Of a stretch of 64,000 bases of DNA, positions 49,680 to 59,263 are shown in pieces. Source of the DNA: Erythrobacter mangrovi (GTDB taxonomy: Bacteria > Pseudomonadota > Alphaproteobacteria > Sphingomonadales > Sphingomonadaceae); assembly GCF_013260645.1 (NCBI RefSeq), contig NZ_CP053921.1, positions 2,777,289 through 2,841,288 on the forward strand, given 5' to 3'. The notes below the pieces were generated by a model. The model ran no database searches. It was not told the origin of the DNA and saw only the letters and a list, made by a program, of their open reading frames with translations. The translations under genes were made by a program, and so were the position numbers. The stretch's first letter is position 1, and each line of letters starts with the position of its first letter.

Positions 49680-51215
49680 TCAGCGCAGTCGCACCGCCAC
49701 AAACTGGGCTGGCCGACCGCGACGCTGGACGCGCAGGAGCACCGCTTCGCGCTTGTCGGCCTGTGCCGAGCGAATTGTGCTCTCGAGATCCTCGAGGCTC
49801 GCCACCGTGCGATTATTGGCCGAAAGGATGATGTCTCCGCGCTGGAGACCCTTGCGTGCCGCATCCGCATTGGGATCAACGCCGGCGACGACAACGCCCT
49901 GCGTTTCGGCCCCTACGCCAAGCTGGCGCGCGATCTGCGGACTGAGTGGTAAGACCTGCAGCCCAAGGCTTTCCTGGATCGTCTCGCTATCATTCGACTC
50001 GATGTCGTCCTGCTGGTCCGCGTCGGGGTCGAACTGCTGTTGGCGCAGTTCCTCCTCTGAAGGACGCTTGCCCACCGTGGCATTGACACGCTTGCTGGCC
50101 CCGTCGCGGATCAACTCGATCGGAACCGTCGTGCCCGGACGGATATTGGCGACAAGATAGGACAGCGTCTGCTCGGGCGTGACCTCTTTGCCATCGACCT
50201 TGAGCACGATGTCGCCCGGCTGAATGCCGGCCTTGTCGGCGGCTTCGCCCGGCTGGACCGACTGGATGAACTCGCCGCGGTTGCGCTCGACACCGAGCGA
50301 GTCGGCGAGGTCCTCGGTTACCGGCTGGATGTTGACGCCCAGGTAGCCGCGCTCGATTTCCACGCCGGCGCGCAGCTTCTCGACGATCGGCGCGGCGATT
50401 TCAGCGGGGATGGCGAAGCCGATACCCACGCTGCCGCCCGAGGGTGAGAAGATCGCGTTGTTGATGCCGATGACCTGACCATGCATGTCGAACAGCGGGC
50501 CGCCCGAATTGCCGCGGTTGATGGCCGCGTCGGTCTGGATGTAGCGGTCATAGGCGCCGCCCTGGCCGGTGTTGCGATAGACCGCCGAGACGATCCCCGA
50601 GGTTACCGTGCCGCCAAGGCCGAAGGGGTTGCCGATCGCCACCACCCAGTCGCCCGGCCGCGCATGGGCGCTGTCGCCGAATTTGACGAAGGGGAAGGGT
50701 TCGCGGCGATTGATCTTGAGCACCGCGAGGTCCGATTGTGGGTCGGTCCCTACGAGTTCGGCCTGGTACTCCGTCCCGTCGGGCATGGTCACGGTAATCT
50801 CTTCCACCGTCCCGCGCCCGTTCGGGCTGACTACGTGGTTGTTGGTCACCACATAGCCGTCAGCCGAGATGATAAAGCCCGAACCGAGCGACTGGCCTTC
50901 CTGGAAACGCGGCTGTTGCTGTTGCTGGCCGCGATTGCCGAACAGTCCTTCGAACGGAGTCCCGGCGAAGGGGTTGCCTTGCTGCGGGATTTCGATCCGC
51001 TGGCGGGTGGAAATATTGACCACGGCTGGCTGCAGCTGTGCGGTTAGGTCAGCAAAGCTTTCCGGTGCGCCGGCGCGCGGAACCACGCGGGCCATGTGGG
51101 CATCGTCGTTCTGGGCGACCTGCGCCCCGGCGGGATAGCCGGTCGCGAGCGAAATGGCTGCGCCCCCCAGCAGGAGCGCACTTGTCACGGAGTATGCGTA
51201 TCGCACGGGCTTCAC
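49680..51215 (-). CDS. degP: Do/DegP family periplasmic serine protease
   Basis: 511 residues with a signal peptide (start GTG, AAGGAC upstream). Catalytic His in VVTNNHVV, Asp in SDLAVLKI, Ser in GNSGGPLFD, then two PDZ domains (about 290-380 and 420-510), the second with RKGLQRGDIILSANNR. Quality-control protease/chaperone of envelope proteins. Downstream of hflK-hflC in the same direction with a 134-bp gap, a common alphaproteobacterial order. Confidence 0.95.
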   Translation of the reverse strand: MKPVRYAYSVTSALLLGGAAISLATGYPAGAQVAQNDDAHMARVVPRAGAPESFADLTAQLQPAVVNISTRQRIEIPQQGNPFAGTPFEGLFGNRGQQQQQPRFQEGQSLGSGFIISADGYVVTNNHVVSPNGRGTVEEITVTMPDGTEYQAELVGTDPQSDLAVLKINRREPFPFVKFGDSAHARPGDWVVAIGNPFGLGGTVTSGIVSAVYRNTGQGGAYDRYIQTDAAINRGNSGGPLFDMHGQVIGINNAIFSPSGGSVGIGFAIPAEIAAPIVEKLRAGVEIERGYLGVNIQPVTEDLADSLGVERNRGEFIQSVQPGEAADKAGIQPGDIVLKVDGKEVTPEQTLSYLVANIRPGTTVPIELIRDGASKRVNATVGKRPSEEELRQQQFDPDADQQDDIESNDSETIQESLGLQVLPLSPQIARQLGVGAETQGVVVAGVDPNADAARKGLQRGDIILSANNRTVASLEDLESTIRSAQADKREAVLLRVQRRGRPAQFVAVRLR

Positions 51216-51349
51216 GTCCTTTTCGTCCTCTTCCTTGTCAACGCACCAACGGCGATTTTGTCACCGGGGCACGGAATGGGTACGGAGGCGACATCTCGCC
51301 TTTCCCGCTTAACCGCGTTTGAACGGCCAGTGGCCGGGTCGACGAACCG

Positions 51350-52186
51350 TCAACGCCGTCCGCGAAACTGCCGCAGGTACTCGTTGTCCGGCGACAGGAT
51401 GATGCTGCTGCTGGCGTTTCCGTTCTCCGGCGCAAAGGTCGCATCATAGCTCTGCATGGCGCGGTAGAAATCGTAGAACCCGGGATCCTTGCCGAAGCTG
51501 TCGGCATAGATCTTCGCCGCCTGGGCATCTGCTTCGGCGCGGATGATGCGGGCATCGCGAGCGCCTTGCGCGCGGATGGTGCGCGCTTCGCGTTCGCGAT
51601 CGGTCTCCATGCGCTGGAAGGCCGACTGCAGCGGCGCGCCATCGGGCAGGTCGGTGCGCTTGATCTGCACGTCGATCACTTCGGCCCCGTATTGCCGCGC
51701 CTGGCGGTTCAGGTTGTCGCGGACATTGGCGAGCGCGGTCCCTCGTTCGGCCGTGAGCATGGCCGAAAAGGTACGACGACCCAGCTCCTGCCGGAGCACC
51801 GAGTTGAGGATCGGTTCGAGCGCGATGCGCACACCTTCCGTGGTCCCGGCGCGTTCGACCATGCGGATCGGATCCGAAATGCGGAAGCGGGCATAGGCAT
51901 TGACCAGCAGGCGCTGCTGATCGTTCGACAGCACTTCCTCGTCCGTCATGTCGAGATCGAGCACGCGTTTCTCGATCCGCGCCACCCGTTCGTAGAACGG
52001 AATTCGCAGGTAGATCCCGGCCTCGGTCTTGCCGCCCGGAGTATTGACCGTGCGCACCGGTTCACCGGCAGCGATCACGACAACCTGTTCTTCCTCGGGC
52101 ACGATATAGGCGCTCAGCATAAAGCCGATCAGTGCCGCCCCGAGTGCGATCACCGATGCGCGGTGTTCCTCCCAAATGCGTCCCAT
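51350..52186 (-). CDS. hflC: HflC, FtsH protease regulator
   Basis: 278 residues of the SPFH/prohibitin family. N-terminal membrane helix (about 10-28: VIALGAALIGFMLSAYIVP), PVRTVNTPGGKTEAGIYLRIPF, and a coiled coil with EREARTIRAQGARDARIIRAEADAQAAKIYAD (partly shown). With HflK it forms a cage around FtsH. Starts 1 bp after the hflK stop. Ends with an EYLRQFRGRR tail. Confidence 0.95.
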   Translation of the reverse strand: MGRIWEEHRASVIALGAALIGFMLSAYIVPEEEQVVVIAAGEPVRTVNTPGGKTEAGIYLRIPFYERVARIEKRVLDLDMTDEEVLSNDQQRLLVNAYARFRISDPIRMVERAGTTEGVRIALEPILNSVLRQELGRRTFSAMLTAERGTALANVRDNLNRQARQYGAEVIDVQIKRTDLPDGAPLQSAFQRMETDREREARTIRAQGARDARIIRAEADAQAAKIYADSFGKDPGFYDFYRAMQSYDATFAPENGNASSSIILSPDNEYLRQFRGRR

Positions 52187-52187
52187 C

Positions 52188-53324
52188 TTACTGGCCCTCC
52201 TGCGGTGTCACGGTGGTGGTCGACTGGGCCTGCTGCGCCCTGCGGCGCAATTCGGGCAGCGCGAGGTAAGGTGTCACACCCGGAGTTTCGACGATGGTCT
52301 TGTCGGTCTTGCTCAGCACGCGTTCCATGGTCTCGTAATAAAGTCGCTGGCGGGTAACTTCGGGCGCCAGGCGGTATTGCTCATAGACCTGGTCGAAAGC
52401 CTCGGCCTCGCCCTGTGCCTGGGCGATCACCTGCTGTGCATAGCCGCTTGCCTGGTTGCGCGCGGCATCGGCGTTCTGTTCGGCGACCGAAACGTCACGG
52501 AAGGAATCGACCACGTCGGCCGGAGGGTCGGCCTTGGCGATTTCCACGCCGAGCACCTCGATGCCCGAACGATAGGCATCGAGCGTGCGTTGCATCCGCA
52601 GTCGGACCCTCTGCTCGATTTCCGCACGGCCCTGGCCGGAGAAAGTCTGGTCGAGCGTCTTTTCCGCGACCGACGCGCGCATCGCCGCTTCGGCCACTTC
52701 ATTGACCGTCTCGACCGGTTCGGCGAGCGAGAACTTGAAGTTCTCTAAGCTCTTGATGTTCCAGCGCACGATATAGCTGAGATCGACGAGATTCTGATCG
52801 CCGGTCAGGATCAGCTTGGCCTTCTGCCCCGTTTCCGGGATGCGCACCACGCGAACACCGGTGACGTCCTCGACATCGACTACCTCGATCGGGAAGGGTG
52901 CGGAAAAACGCATCCCCGAATCGAGCGTGCGGGTGTAATTGCCAAGCGTCTTGACGACCGCCTTTTCCTGCGGGTCGATCAGGTGGACGCTGGTTGTCAG
53001 CAGGCCGACACCGATGATGCCGGCCACAGCCACCGGGAACCAGCTTTTGCCGCCGGGGCGCGGGGGCAGGCGGAAACCGGGACCACCGGTGCCGCCGCCA
53101 CGGCGCGGGCCTTCGGGGCCGCGGCTCCTGAAGATATCTTCGATATTGGGCGCGCGTCGCCCGCCGTCTTCGGAACCGGGCGGCAGCCAGGGGTTGCGCG
53201 GGCCCTTGGCCTTGTCGGAACCCGGCTCGTCGTTGCCCGAGTCACCGTTTTCGCCAACCGGCCCGTCGCCATCATCCGGTCCCTTGCCGGAACCGCCACC
53301 CCAAGGGCTCTTTTTGCCCGCCAT
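52188..53324 (-). CDS. hflK: HflK, FtsH protease regulator
   Basis: 378 residues from ATG 53324 (a start at 53366 is possible). A Gly/Pro/Asp-rich N-terminus with PNIEDIFRSRGPEG is typical of HflK, one membrane helix (about 105-125), then SPFH domain ENFKFSLAEPVETVNEVAEAAMR, and helices rich in AEQNADAARNQASGYAQQVI. HflKC modulates FtsH substrate access at the inner membrane. First gene of hflK-hflC-degP. Confidence 0.94.
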   Translation of the reverse strand: MAGKKSPWGGGSGKGPDDGDGPVGENGDSGNDEPGSDKAKGPRNPWLPPGSEDGGRRAPNIEDIFRSRGPEGPRRGGGTGGPGFRLPPRPGGKSWFPVAVAGIIGVGLLTTSVHLIDPQEKAVVKTLGNYTRTLDSGMRFSAPFPIEVVDVEDVTGVRVVRIPETGQKAKLILTGDQNLVDLSYIVRWNIKSLENFKFSLAEPVETVNEVAEAAMRASVAEKTLDQTFSGQGRAEIEQRVRLRMQRTLDAYRSGIEVLGVEIAKADPPADVVDSFRDVSVAEQNADAARNQASGYAQQVIAQAQGEAEAFDQVYEQYRLAPEVTRQRLYYETMERVLSKTDKTIVETPGVTPYLALPELRRRAQQAQSTTTVTPQEGQ

Positions 53325-53411
53325 TCCTAGCCAGATCCTCTGCCGAAACCCGTCAATCACTCTCATGCCTTCCGTTATAGGTGTGGTTTGCAGGAAAAAC
53401 AGGGTTGAACG

Positions 53412-54404
53412 GTGCTTTTTGATGCTACAGCAGCCGGGCCCATGAGTTCGACGGACCCGAAAGCCTTCCTTCCCGCCGCGGTTGCGGAGCGCGTGACTTC
53501 CCTGACCATCGTCAATCGCCGCGCAATCGCCGTGGTCGACGTGGGCGGCCTGGACGAGCGTGAGCGGAGCGAACTGGAGCAGGCGATCACCGATATCCTT
53601 GCCGATCGCGAGGAGATCGACGAGGTCCGGGTGGCGATGACCGCCGAGCGCAAGGCGCGCAAGATTATCGCCGTCGGCAGCGGAAAGGGTGGAGTGGGCA
53701 AATCCACGCTGACCGCAAATCTCGCCATCGCCTTGGCGCGCAAGGGGCGCAAGGTCGGGCTGGTCGATGCCGATATCTACGGCCCGTCGCAGCCGGTCAT
53801 CTTTGGCAACCAGGGCCAAAAGCCGGTCGCTCATGATGAAAAGCTGGTGCCGGTAGCCAGCCGATTCGGCGTGCCCATGCTGTCGATGGGGCAATTGGTC
53901 GAACCGGGTCGCGCAATCGCCTGGCGTGGGCCCATGGCAGCGGGTGCGCTGACCCAGCTGCTCGATGCGCATTGGGGCGATGCCGAAATCCTGATGGTCG
54001 ACTTGCCGCCGGGGACCGGCGACGTCCAGCTGACCATGCTGCAGAAATTCAAGCCGGCGGGGGCGGTGATCGTCTCGACCCCGCAGGATCTCGCCCTGAT
54101 CGACGCCGCCCGTGCGGGCCAGCTGTTCGACCAGGCCGGCGTTCCGGTGATCGGTCTGGTCGAGAATATGGCGGGCTATGCCTGCCCGCACTGCGGCGAG
54201 GTTTCCGATCCCTTCGGCAAGGGCGGGGTCGAAACGACCGCCGCTCGCCTCGAACTGCCCTTCCTCGGGCGTATCCCGCTCGATCTGGCGATCCGCCAGG
54301 GCAGCGACCGGGGCGAACCTCCGGCCGCCACCGATGGACCGATAGCCGAACCGTTCCTCGCCATAGCCGATAAGCTCGACGCATGGATTGGCGCAAACAG
54401 CTGA
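53412..54404 (+). CDS. Mrp/ApbC family Fe-S cluster carrier ATPase
   Basis: 330 residues. Deviant Walker A GKGGVGKST, Walker B MVDLPPGTGD, and CPHC motif that holds a bridged Fe-S cluster at the dimer interface. N-terminal DUF59-like segment (about 10-80). Start at GTG 53412; ATG 53442 is equally possible. Delivers Fe-S clusters to apo-enzymes. Overlaps the following molybdopterin oxidoreductase by 22 bp, unusual for unrelated genes; that enzyme family uses Fe-S partners. Confidence 0.93.
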   Translation: MLFDATAAGPMSSTDPKAFLPAAVAERVTSLTIVNRRAIAVVDVGGLDERERSELEQAITDILADREEIDEVRVAMTAERKARKIIAVGSGKGGVGKSTLTANLAIALARKGRKVGLVDADIYGPSQPVIFGNQGQKPVAHDEKLVPVASRFGVPMLSMGQLVEPGRAIAWRGPMAAGALTQLLDAHWGDAEILMVDLPPGTGDVQLTMLQKFKPAGAVIVSTPQDLALIDAARAGQLFDQAGVPVIGLVENMAGYACPHCGEVSDPFGKGGVETTAARLELPFLGRIPLDLAIRQGSDRGEPPAATDGPIAEPFLAIADKLDAWIGANS

Positions 54405-56680
54405 GCGAACTTCCGGTAACCCGGCGCCAACTGGTCGCCGGCGCCGCGGTTGGCGGTGGCCTCATCGTCGCCTGGTCATTGTGGCCGCGCCACTACGCCA
54501 GCCCGCTGGCGCCCGGTGCGAACGAGCGTGATTTCGGCGGCTGGATCACCATCGGCCGCGATGGCGTGGTCACCGTTGCCGTGCCCCAGCTCGAGATGGG
54601 GCAGGGCGTAACCACCGTCCTCGCGCAGGTAGTGGCCGTGGAACTGGGAGCCGACTGGCGCCAGGTCGCGATCGAGCCGGCACCGCCGAGCGGCCTCTAC
54701 GCCAACGTCCCGTTGGCGGCGCGCTGGGCCGAACTGTGGTCGAGCCTGCCACGCTTCGCCAGCGACCCCGACAGCCGATTGGCGGAGAATTTCGCCCGAC
54801 GAAACCGCTTTGTTGCCACTGCCGATGGGCTCTCGCTCGACGCCTATGAGGCGCCGTTGCGCGAAGCGGCCGCATCAGCGCGTGCCATGCTGGCAATGGC
54901 CGCCGCGGATCGCTGGGGCGTGCCGTGGGAAGAGTGTTCGATCGACAACGGTCTTGTCCGCCATGGCGAGCAACAGCTTAGCTTCGGCGAGCTGGTGATC
55001 GACGCGGCGAGTTACGACCCACCCGATCCGCCGCCGCTCCGCGTCGAACCCGCCGCAGAGGTTCCGGTGGCGGGCGCAGCCGAAATCGAGCCGGTCTTTC
55101 CGCGCCTCGACCTGCCGTCCAAGGTCGATGGCAGCTTCCTGTTTGCGGCCGACATCCGCCTGCCGGGGCTCGTCTATGCCTCTGTTCGCCACGCGCCGCA
55201 CGGCGGCTCGTCGCTAACCCGCTTCGACGCCGACGCCGTATCGGGCATGCCCGGATTGGTCGGAGTGGTGAAGTCGAAGCGGTACCTTGCCGCAGTCGCG
55301 CAGAGCTGGTGGATTGCCGAACGGGCGGTAAAGGCGATGAGGCCGACTTTCAGCGGTGGCCGCCGCGTTGAAAGCGCTGCGGTCTTCGAAATTCTCGGCA
55401 CCGCTTTCGAGCGGATCGAGCCTGAATCCGTCTACGGTGTCGGTGATGCGAACGACCTGCTTGCGCGACCCGACCTGACCAAGCGCTATGCCGTTGCACC
55501 TGCCGTCCATGCGACGATCGAAACCGCCAGCGCCACCGCACGTTACGAGGACGGCAAGCTGGAATTGTGGATTGCGTCGCAGGCGCCTGAACTGGCGCGA
55601 CGTGCGGCAGCAAGGGCGGTGGGCCTCAAGGAAGCGGATGTGGTGCTCTATCCCACCGCGGCAGGGGGCAGCTTCGATGCCCGGTTGGAAAAGCTGCACG
55701 CCATCGAAGCGGCACAGATCGCCAAGGCGATCGGGCGCCCGGTCCAGCTGACCTGGCCCCGCGCGCAGGAATTCCAGTCGGTGCCGCCGCGCACCCCGGT
55801 CACGGCGGAACTCTCGGTGGCTTTCCATCCGGCGACAGGGGGGCGCATCGCTGCCTGGCGGACGCGGCTGGCCATGCCGGCGACGGCGCGCGAATTCGGC
55901 CATCGCCTGTTCGACAATCTCACCCCCGAAGCGGCCATCGAGAAGGCTTCCGGCCAGGCCGATGCGTTGGCCTGCGCGGGGTCCGTCCCGCCCTATGGCA
56001 TCGACAACGTGGCGGTAGAGCACCTCCCGGTCGAAATCCCGCTACCAACGGGGCGCATGCGCGGAAACGCGGTGGCCTATGGCACCTTCTTCACCGAATG
56101 CTTCGTCGATGAACTGGCGGAAAAGGCGGGGCGCGATCCCTTCCTCTATCGCATGGAGATGCTCGGCAAGATGCCGCGCATGGCAGAAGTGCTGCGCCAT
56201 GCCACGCGGCTCGGCAATTGGGATGGCGGGCGGCGCGGAACCGGGCAGGGACTTGCCATGGCCAGCATGGGCGCCACCGACGCCGGTGGGCGGATCGCCT
56301 GCGTGGCGCAGGCTTCGCTGGCAGAAGGCGGGCTCAAGGTTACGAAGCTCTTCGCCTCGGTCGATATCGGCCGCATCGTCAACCTCGATATCGCGCGCCA
56401 GCAGATCGAAAGTGGGCTGCTGTTCGGGGTCAGCCTCGCTGCTGGTTCGAGCATCGCCTACGAACAGGGCAAGCCAGTACCAAACCGCCTTTCCGCGCTA
56501 TCCCTGCCGACGCTGGCCGACAGCCCGGAAATCGTGGTCGAATTTATTGCCAGCGACGCGGAACCATTCGACCCCGGAGAACTTGGTGTGGCAGTCGCGC
56601 CCCCGGCGATCGCCAACGCGCTCTATTCTGCTACCGGCACGCGCTTCCGCCACCTGCCCTTGTCATTGGAGGACCTATGA
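54383..56680 (+). CDS. Xanthine dehydrogenase-family molybdopterin-binding subunit (isoquinoline 1-oxidoreductase beta-like)
   Basis: 765 residues with a Tat-type signal (TRRQLVAGAAVGGG). Features: LEMGQGVTTVLAQVVAVELG binding the cofactor, an internal PSKVDGSFLFAADI domain and the late EMLGKMPRMAEVLR/GTGQGLAMASMG region. This is the large subunit of periplasmic aldehyde/isoquinoline oxidoreductases. The usual small [2Fe-2S] subunit is not encoded next to it. Its start lies inside the Mrp gene and its stop overlaps hemH. Confidence 0.85.
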   Translation: MDWRKQLSELPVTRRQLVAGAAVGGGLIVAWSLWPRHYASPLAPGANERDFGGWITIGRDGVVTVAVPQLEMGQGVTTVLAQVVAVELGADWRQVAIEPAPPSGLYANVPLAARWAELWSSLPRFASDPDSRLAENFARRNRFVATADGLSLDAYEAPLREAAASARAMLAMAAADRWGVPWEECSIDNGLVRHGEQQLSFGELVIDAASYDPPDPPPLRVEPAAEVPVAGAAEIEPVFPRLDLPSKVDGSFLFAADIRLPGLVYASVRHAPHGGSSLTRFDADAVSGMPGLVGVVKSKRYLAAVAQSWWIAERAVKAMRPTFSGGRRVESAAVFEILGTAFERIEPESVYGVGDANDLLARPDLTKRYAVAPAVHATIETASATARYEDGKLELWIASQAPELARRAAARAVGLKEADVVLYPTAAGGSFDARLEKLHAIEAAQIAKAIGRPVQLTWPRAQEFQSVPPRTPVTAELSVAFHPATGGRIAAWRTRLAMPATAREFGHRLFDNLTPEAAIEKASGQADALACAGSVPPYGIDNVAVEHLPVEIPLPTGRMRGNAVAYGTFFTECFVDELAEKAGRDPFLYRMEMLGKMPRMAEVLRHATRLGNWDGGRRGTGQGLAMASMGATDAGGRIACVAQASLAEGGLKVTKLFASVDIGRIVNLDIARQQIESGLLFGVSLAAGSSIAYEQGKPVPNRLSALSLPTLADSPEIVVEFIASDAEPFDPGELGVAVAPPAIANALYSATGTRFRHLPLSLEDL

Positions 56681-57705
56681 CCTGGCGTGACCAACGCCTT
56701 CCGCCCGACCATCCGCCGGTGAGCGCGGGCAAGGCCGGGGTATTGCTGGTCAACCTGGGTACGCCCGACGCGCCCGATGCGGCATCGGTGAAACGCTACC
56801 TGGCCGAGTTCCTTTCGGACAAGCGCGTGGTCGAAATTCCCGACCTGGTCTGGCAGCCGATCCTGCGTGGCCTGATCCTGACGACGCGCCCCAAGCGCAG
56901 CGCTGCCGCCTATGCCAAGGTGTGGACGCCCGAGGGGTCGCCGCTCGCGGTGATTACCCGCCGGCAGGCCGAGGCGATGCAGGCGCGCCTTGGAGAGGGC
57001 GTGCGCGTCGACTGGGCGATGCGTTATGGCAAGCCGTCGATCGGCGAACGGTTGCAGGCGATGATGGAGGCTGGATGCGAGCGCATCCTGCTGGCTCCGC
57101 TCTACCCGCAATACAGCGCGGCGACGACCGCCACGGTTGTGGACAAGGCTGGGGATTGCCTGCGGGAAATGCGTTGGCAACCGGCGCTGCGCACGCTCCC
57201 CGCCTACCACGACGATCCGCTGCATGTCGATGCGCTCGCGGCCGACCTGTCGCGCCAGCTCGACGCGCTGGACTTCGAGCCCGAGGTCCTGCTGCTGAGC
57301 TTCCATGGCATGCCCGAGCGCACCCTGCATCTTGGCGATCCCTATCATTGCCAGTGCCTCAAGACCTCCCGTCTGCTGGAAGAGGCGTTGGGGCGGCCGG
57401 GCCTGCGTTTCCGCACGAGTTTCCAGTCACGGTTCGGGCGTGCGAAATGGCTCGAGCCGGCGACCGATGCCTCGCTGATCGAGGAGGTTGAAAGGGGGAC
57501 CAGGCGAATCGCGGTTGCCTGCCCCGGCTTTGCCGCCGACTGCCTCGAGACCCTGGAGGAAGTGGCGATGGAGGGGCGGGACGCGTTCCTCAAGGCCGGG
57601 GGCGAGCGTTTTGCCGCTCTATCTTGCCTCAATACGTCCGATGCGGGGGTCGCCATGCTGGAAAAAATGCTCCGCCGCGAACTGTCAGGGTGGATTAACG
57701 AATAG
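56677..57705 (+). CDS. hemH: Ferrochelatase
   Basis: 342 residues from ATG 56677 overlapping the preceding stop, GGAGG just before. LLLSFHGMPERTL has the catalytic His, YHCQCLKTS and VACPGFAADCLETLEE the Cys-bearing segments, and QAMMEAGCERILLAPLYPQYSAATT (partly shown) the substrate cleft. Inserts Fe2+ into protoporphyrin IX. Cys positions would allow a cluster as in some bacterial enzymes, an inference. A P450 gene follows. Confidence 0.96.
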   Translation: MTWRDQRLPPDHPPVSAGKAGVLLVNLGTPDAPDAASVKRYLAEFLSDKRVVEIPDLVWQPILRGLILTTRPKRSAAAYAKVWTPEGSPLAVITRRQAEAMQARLGEGVRVDWAMRYGKPSIGERLQAMMEAGCERILLAPLYPQYSAATTATVVDKAGDCLREMRWQPALRTLPAYHDDPLHVDALAADLSRQLDALDFEPEVLLLSFHGMPERTLHLGDPYHCQCLKTSRLLEEALGRPGLRFRTSFQSRFGRAKWLEPATDASLIEEVERGTRRIAVACPGFAADCLETLEEVAMEGRDAFLKAGGERFAALSCLNTSDAGVAMLEKMLRRELSGWINE

Positions 57706-57710
57706 CGATT

Positions 57711-57728
57711 ACTTACACTAGGGTAAGT
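57711..57728. promoter_or_regulatory. ACTTAC/GTAAGT inverted repeat before the P450 gene
   Basis: ACTTAC (57711-57716) and GTAAGT (57723-57728), 6-nt spacer, in the 38-bp gap between hemH and the P450 gene, directly before its AGGAG. Operator-like palindrome; binding protein unknown. Confidence 0.45.
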
Positions 57729-57743
57729 TGTCAGGAGAGACCT

Positions 57744-59147
57744 GTGGCCACCCTAGCCCCCCATCAGACCACCGAGGCTACCCCGCCGAAGCATTGGACC
57801 GAAGGCAATCCCAGCGACGCCGAGCTGGCCCATATCCCGGGTGAGGGCGGTTGGCCGGTGGTCGGCAATACCTTCAAGATGCTCGCCGACCCGCATGCCT
57901 TTGTGAGCGCGGCAGTGGCGAAGTACGGGCGGGTGTACAAGAACCGTGCCTTCGGCGGATGGAACATCGCGCTGATCGGCGCCGACGCCAACGAGCTGGT
58001 GCTGTTCGATCGCAACAAGATCTTCTCCAACGAGCAGGGCTGGGGCCCGATCCTCGACAAGGTCTTTCCGCGCGGGCTGATGCTGATGGATTTCGACCAT
58101 CATCGCGCCGACCGCCGGGCCCTGTCGATCGCCTTCAAGCCCGAACCGATGCGCCACTATGCGGGCGCGCTCAATCGCGGCATCGCCAAGCGGGTCGAGG
58201 AATGGGGTGCAGGCAACATGCGCTTCTATCCCGCGATCAAGGAGCTGACGCTCGACCTCGCGGCAGACAGTTTCATCGGCATTCCCTGGGGGCCCGAGGC
58301 CGACAAGATCAACCAGGCCTTCGTCGACATGGTCCAGGCCAGCGTCGCACCGATACGCGCGCCGCTGCCCTTCACCCAGATGAAGAAGGGTGTCGACGGG
58401 CGGAAATTCCTGGTCGAATACTTCACCGCCGAAACCCATCGTCGCCGCAAGGAAGGCGGCGGGCAGGACATGTTCAGCCAGTTCGCCACGGCCACCCATG
58501 AAGACGGCTCGCTGATGGCGGTCGACGAAGTGGTCGATCACATGAACTTCCTGATGATGGCGGCGCATGACACCATCACCTCCTCGGCAACTTCGCTGGT
58601 CTGGCTGCTCGCCAAGAACCCCGAGTGGCAGGAAAAGCTGCGGCAGGAAGTGCTGGCAGTGACCGGCGGTGTCGATGCCGACGGGCGCCCGCGCGACCTG
58701 GCCTATGACGATCTCGGCAAGCTCGATCTCGTTGAGATGGCGTTCAAGGAAGCGCTGCGGATGGTCCCGCCGGTGCCTTCGATGCCGCGTCGCGCGCTCA
58801 AAAGTTTCGAATTCGGCGGCTATCGCATCCCGGCCGGCGCGCATGTCGGGATCAACACCCATTACGTGCACCATGACTCCGAGATCTGGGACGATCCCTA
58901 CACCTTCGACCCGATGCGCTTCACGCCGGAGAAGGTGAAGGCACGGCACAAATACGCCTGGGTCCCCTTCGGTGGTGGCGCGCACATGTGCCTGGGCCTC
59001 CACTTCGCCTACATGCAGGTGAAGATCCTCATGGCCCAACTGCTCCCGCGCTACGAAATCGCGCTGGAGGACGGGGACCCTTCATGGCAGGCATGGCCGA
59101 TCCCCAAGCCGCGGGATGGCCTGAAGATCGTGTTGAAGCCGCTCTAG
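57744..59147 (+). CDS. Cytochrome P450
   Basis: 467 residues from a GTG (AGGAG upstream). I-helix MAAHDTITSSATS, ExxR in EALRMVPPVPSMPRR, and heme-binding FGGGAHMCLG with the axial Cys. Soluble bacterial P450; N-terminal region has PGEGGWPVVGNTFKMLADPHAF, as in CYP120/CYP51-like sequences. Substrate and redox partners not in the window. Directly follows hemH, so heme supply and P450 may be coordinated. Confidence 0.93.
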   Translation: MATLAPHQTTEATPPKHWTEGNPSDAELAHIPGEGGWPVVGNTFKMLADPHAFVSAAVAKYGRVYKNRAFGGWNIALIGADANELVLFDRNKIFSNEQGWGPILDKVFPRGLMLMDFDHHRADRRALSIAFKPEPMRHYAGALNRGIAKRVEEWGAGNMRFYPAIKELTLDLAADSFIGIPWGPEADKINQAFVDMVQASVAPIRAPLPFTQMKKGVDGRKFLVEYFTAETHRRRKEGGGQDMFSQFATATHEDGSLMAVDEVVDHMNFLMMAAHDTITSSATSLVWLLAKNPEWQEKLRQEVLAVTGGVDADGRPRDLAYDDLGKLDLVEMAFKEALRMVPPVPSMPRRALKSFEFGGYRIPAGAHVGINTHYVHHDSEIWDDPYTFDPMRFTPEKVKARHKYAWVPFGGGAHMCLGLHFAYMQVKILMAQLLPRYEIALEDGDPSWQAWPIPKPRDGLKIVLKPL

Positions 59148-59153
59148 GACTCC

Positions 59154-59173
59154 GCACCGACCTCCGTCGGTGC
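59154..59173 (+). terminator. Hairpin after the P450 gene
   Basis: GCACCGA-CCTCCG-TCGGTGC, a perfect 7-bp stem 6 bp after the stop, without a T-run. A further GCCGGGC/GCCCGGC hairpin follows at 59232-59253 before the SDHAF4 gene end. Confidence 0.5.
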
Positions 59174-59263
59174 GTCGTCGGTGCAATTCCTCCGCATCGC
59201 TACAGGCACCTGCGGGCGGGCGGTCGCCCTTGCCGGGCCTCCGTCGGCCCGGCATCCCGTCCC

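Noticed and set aside
57753-59039. 428-codon open frame antisense to the P450 gene
   Set aside because: A high-GC shadow of a gene with clear P450 motifs; its translation is low-complexity with many His, Arg and Asp and no recognisable domain.
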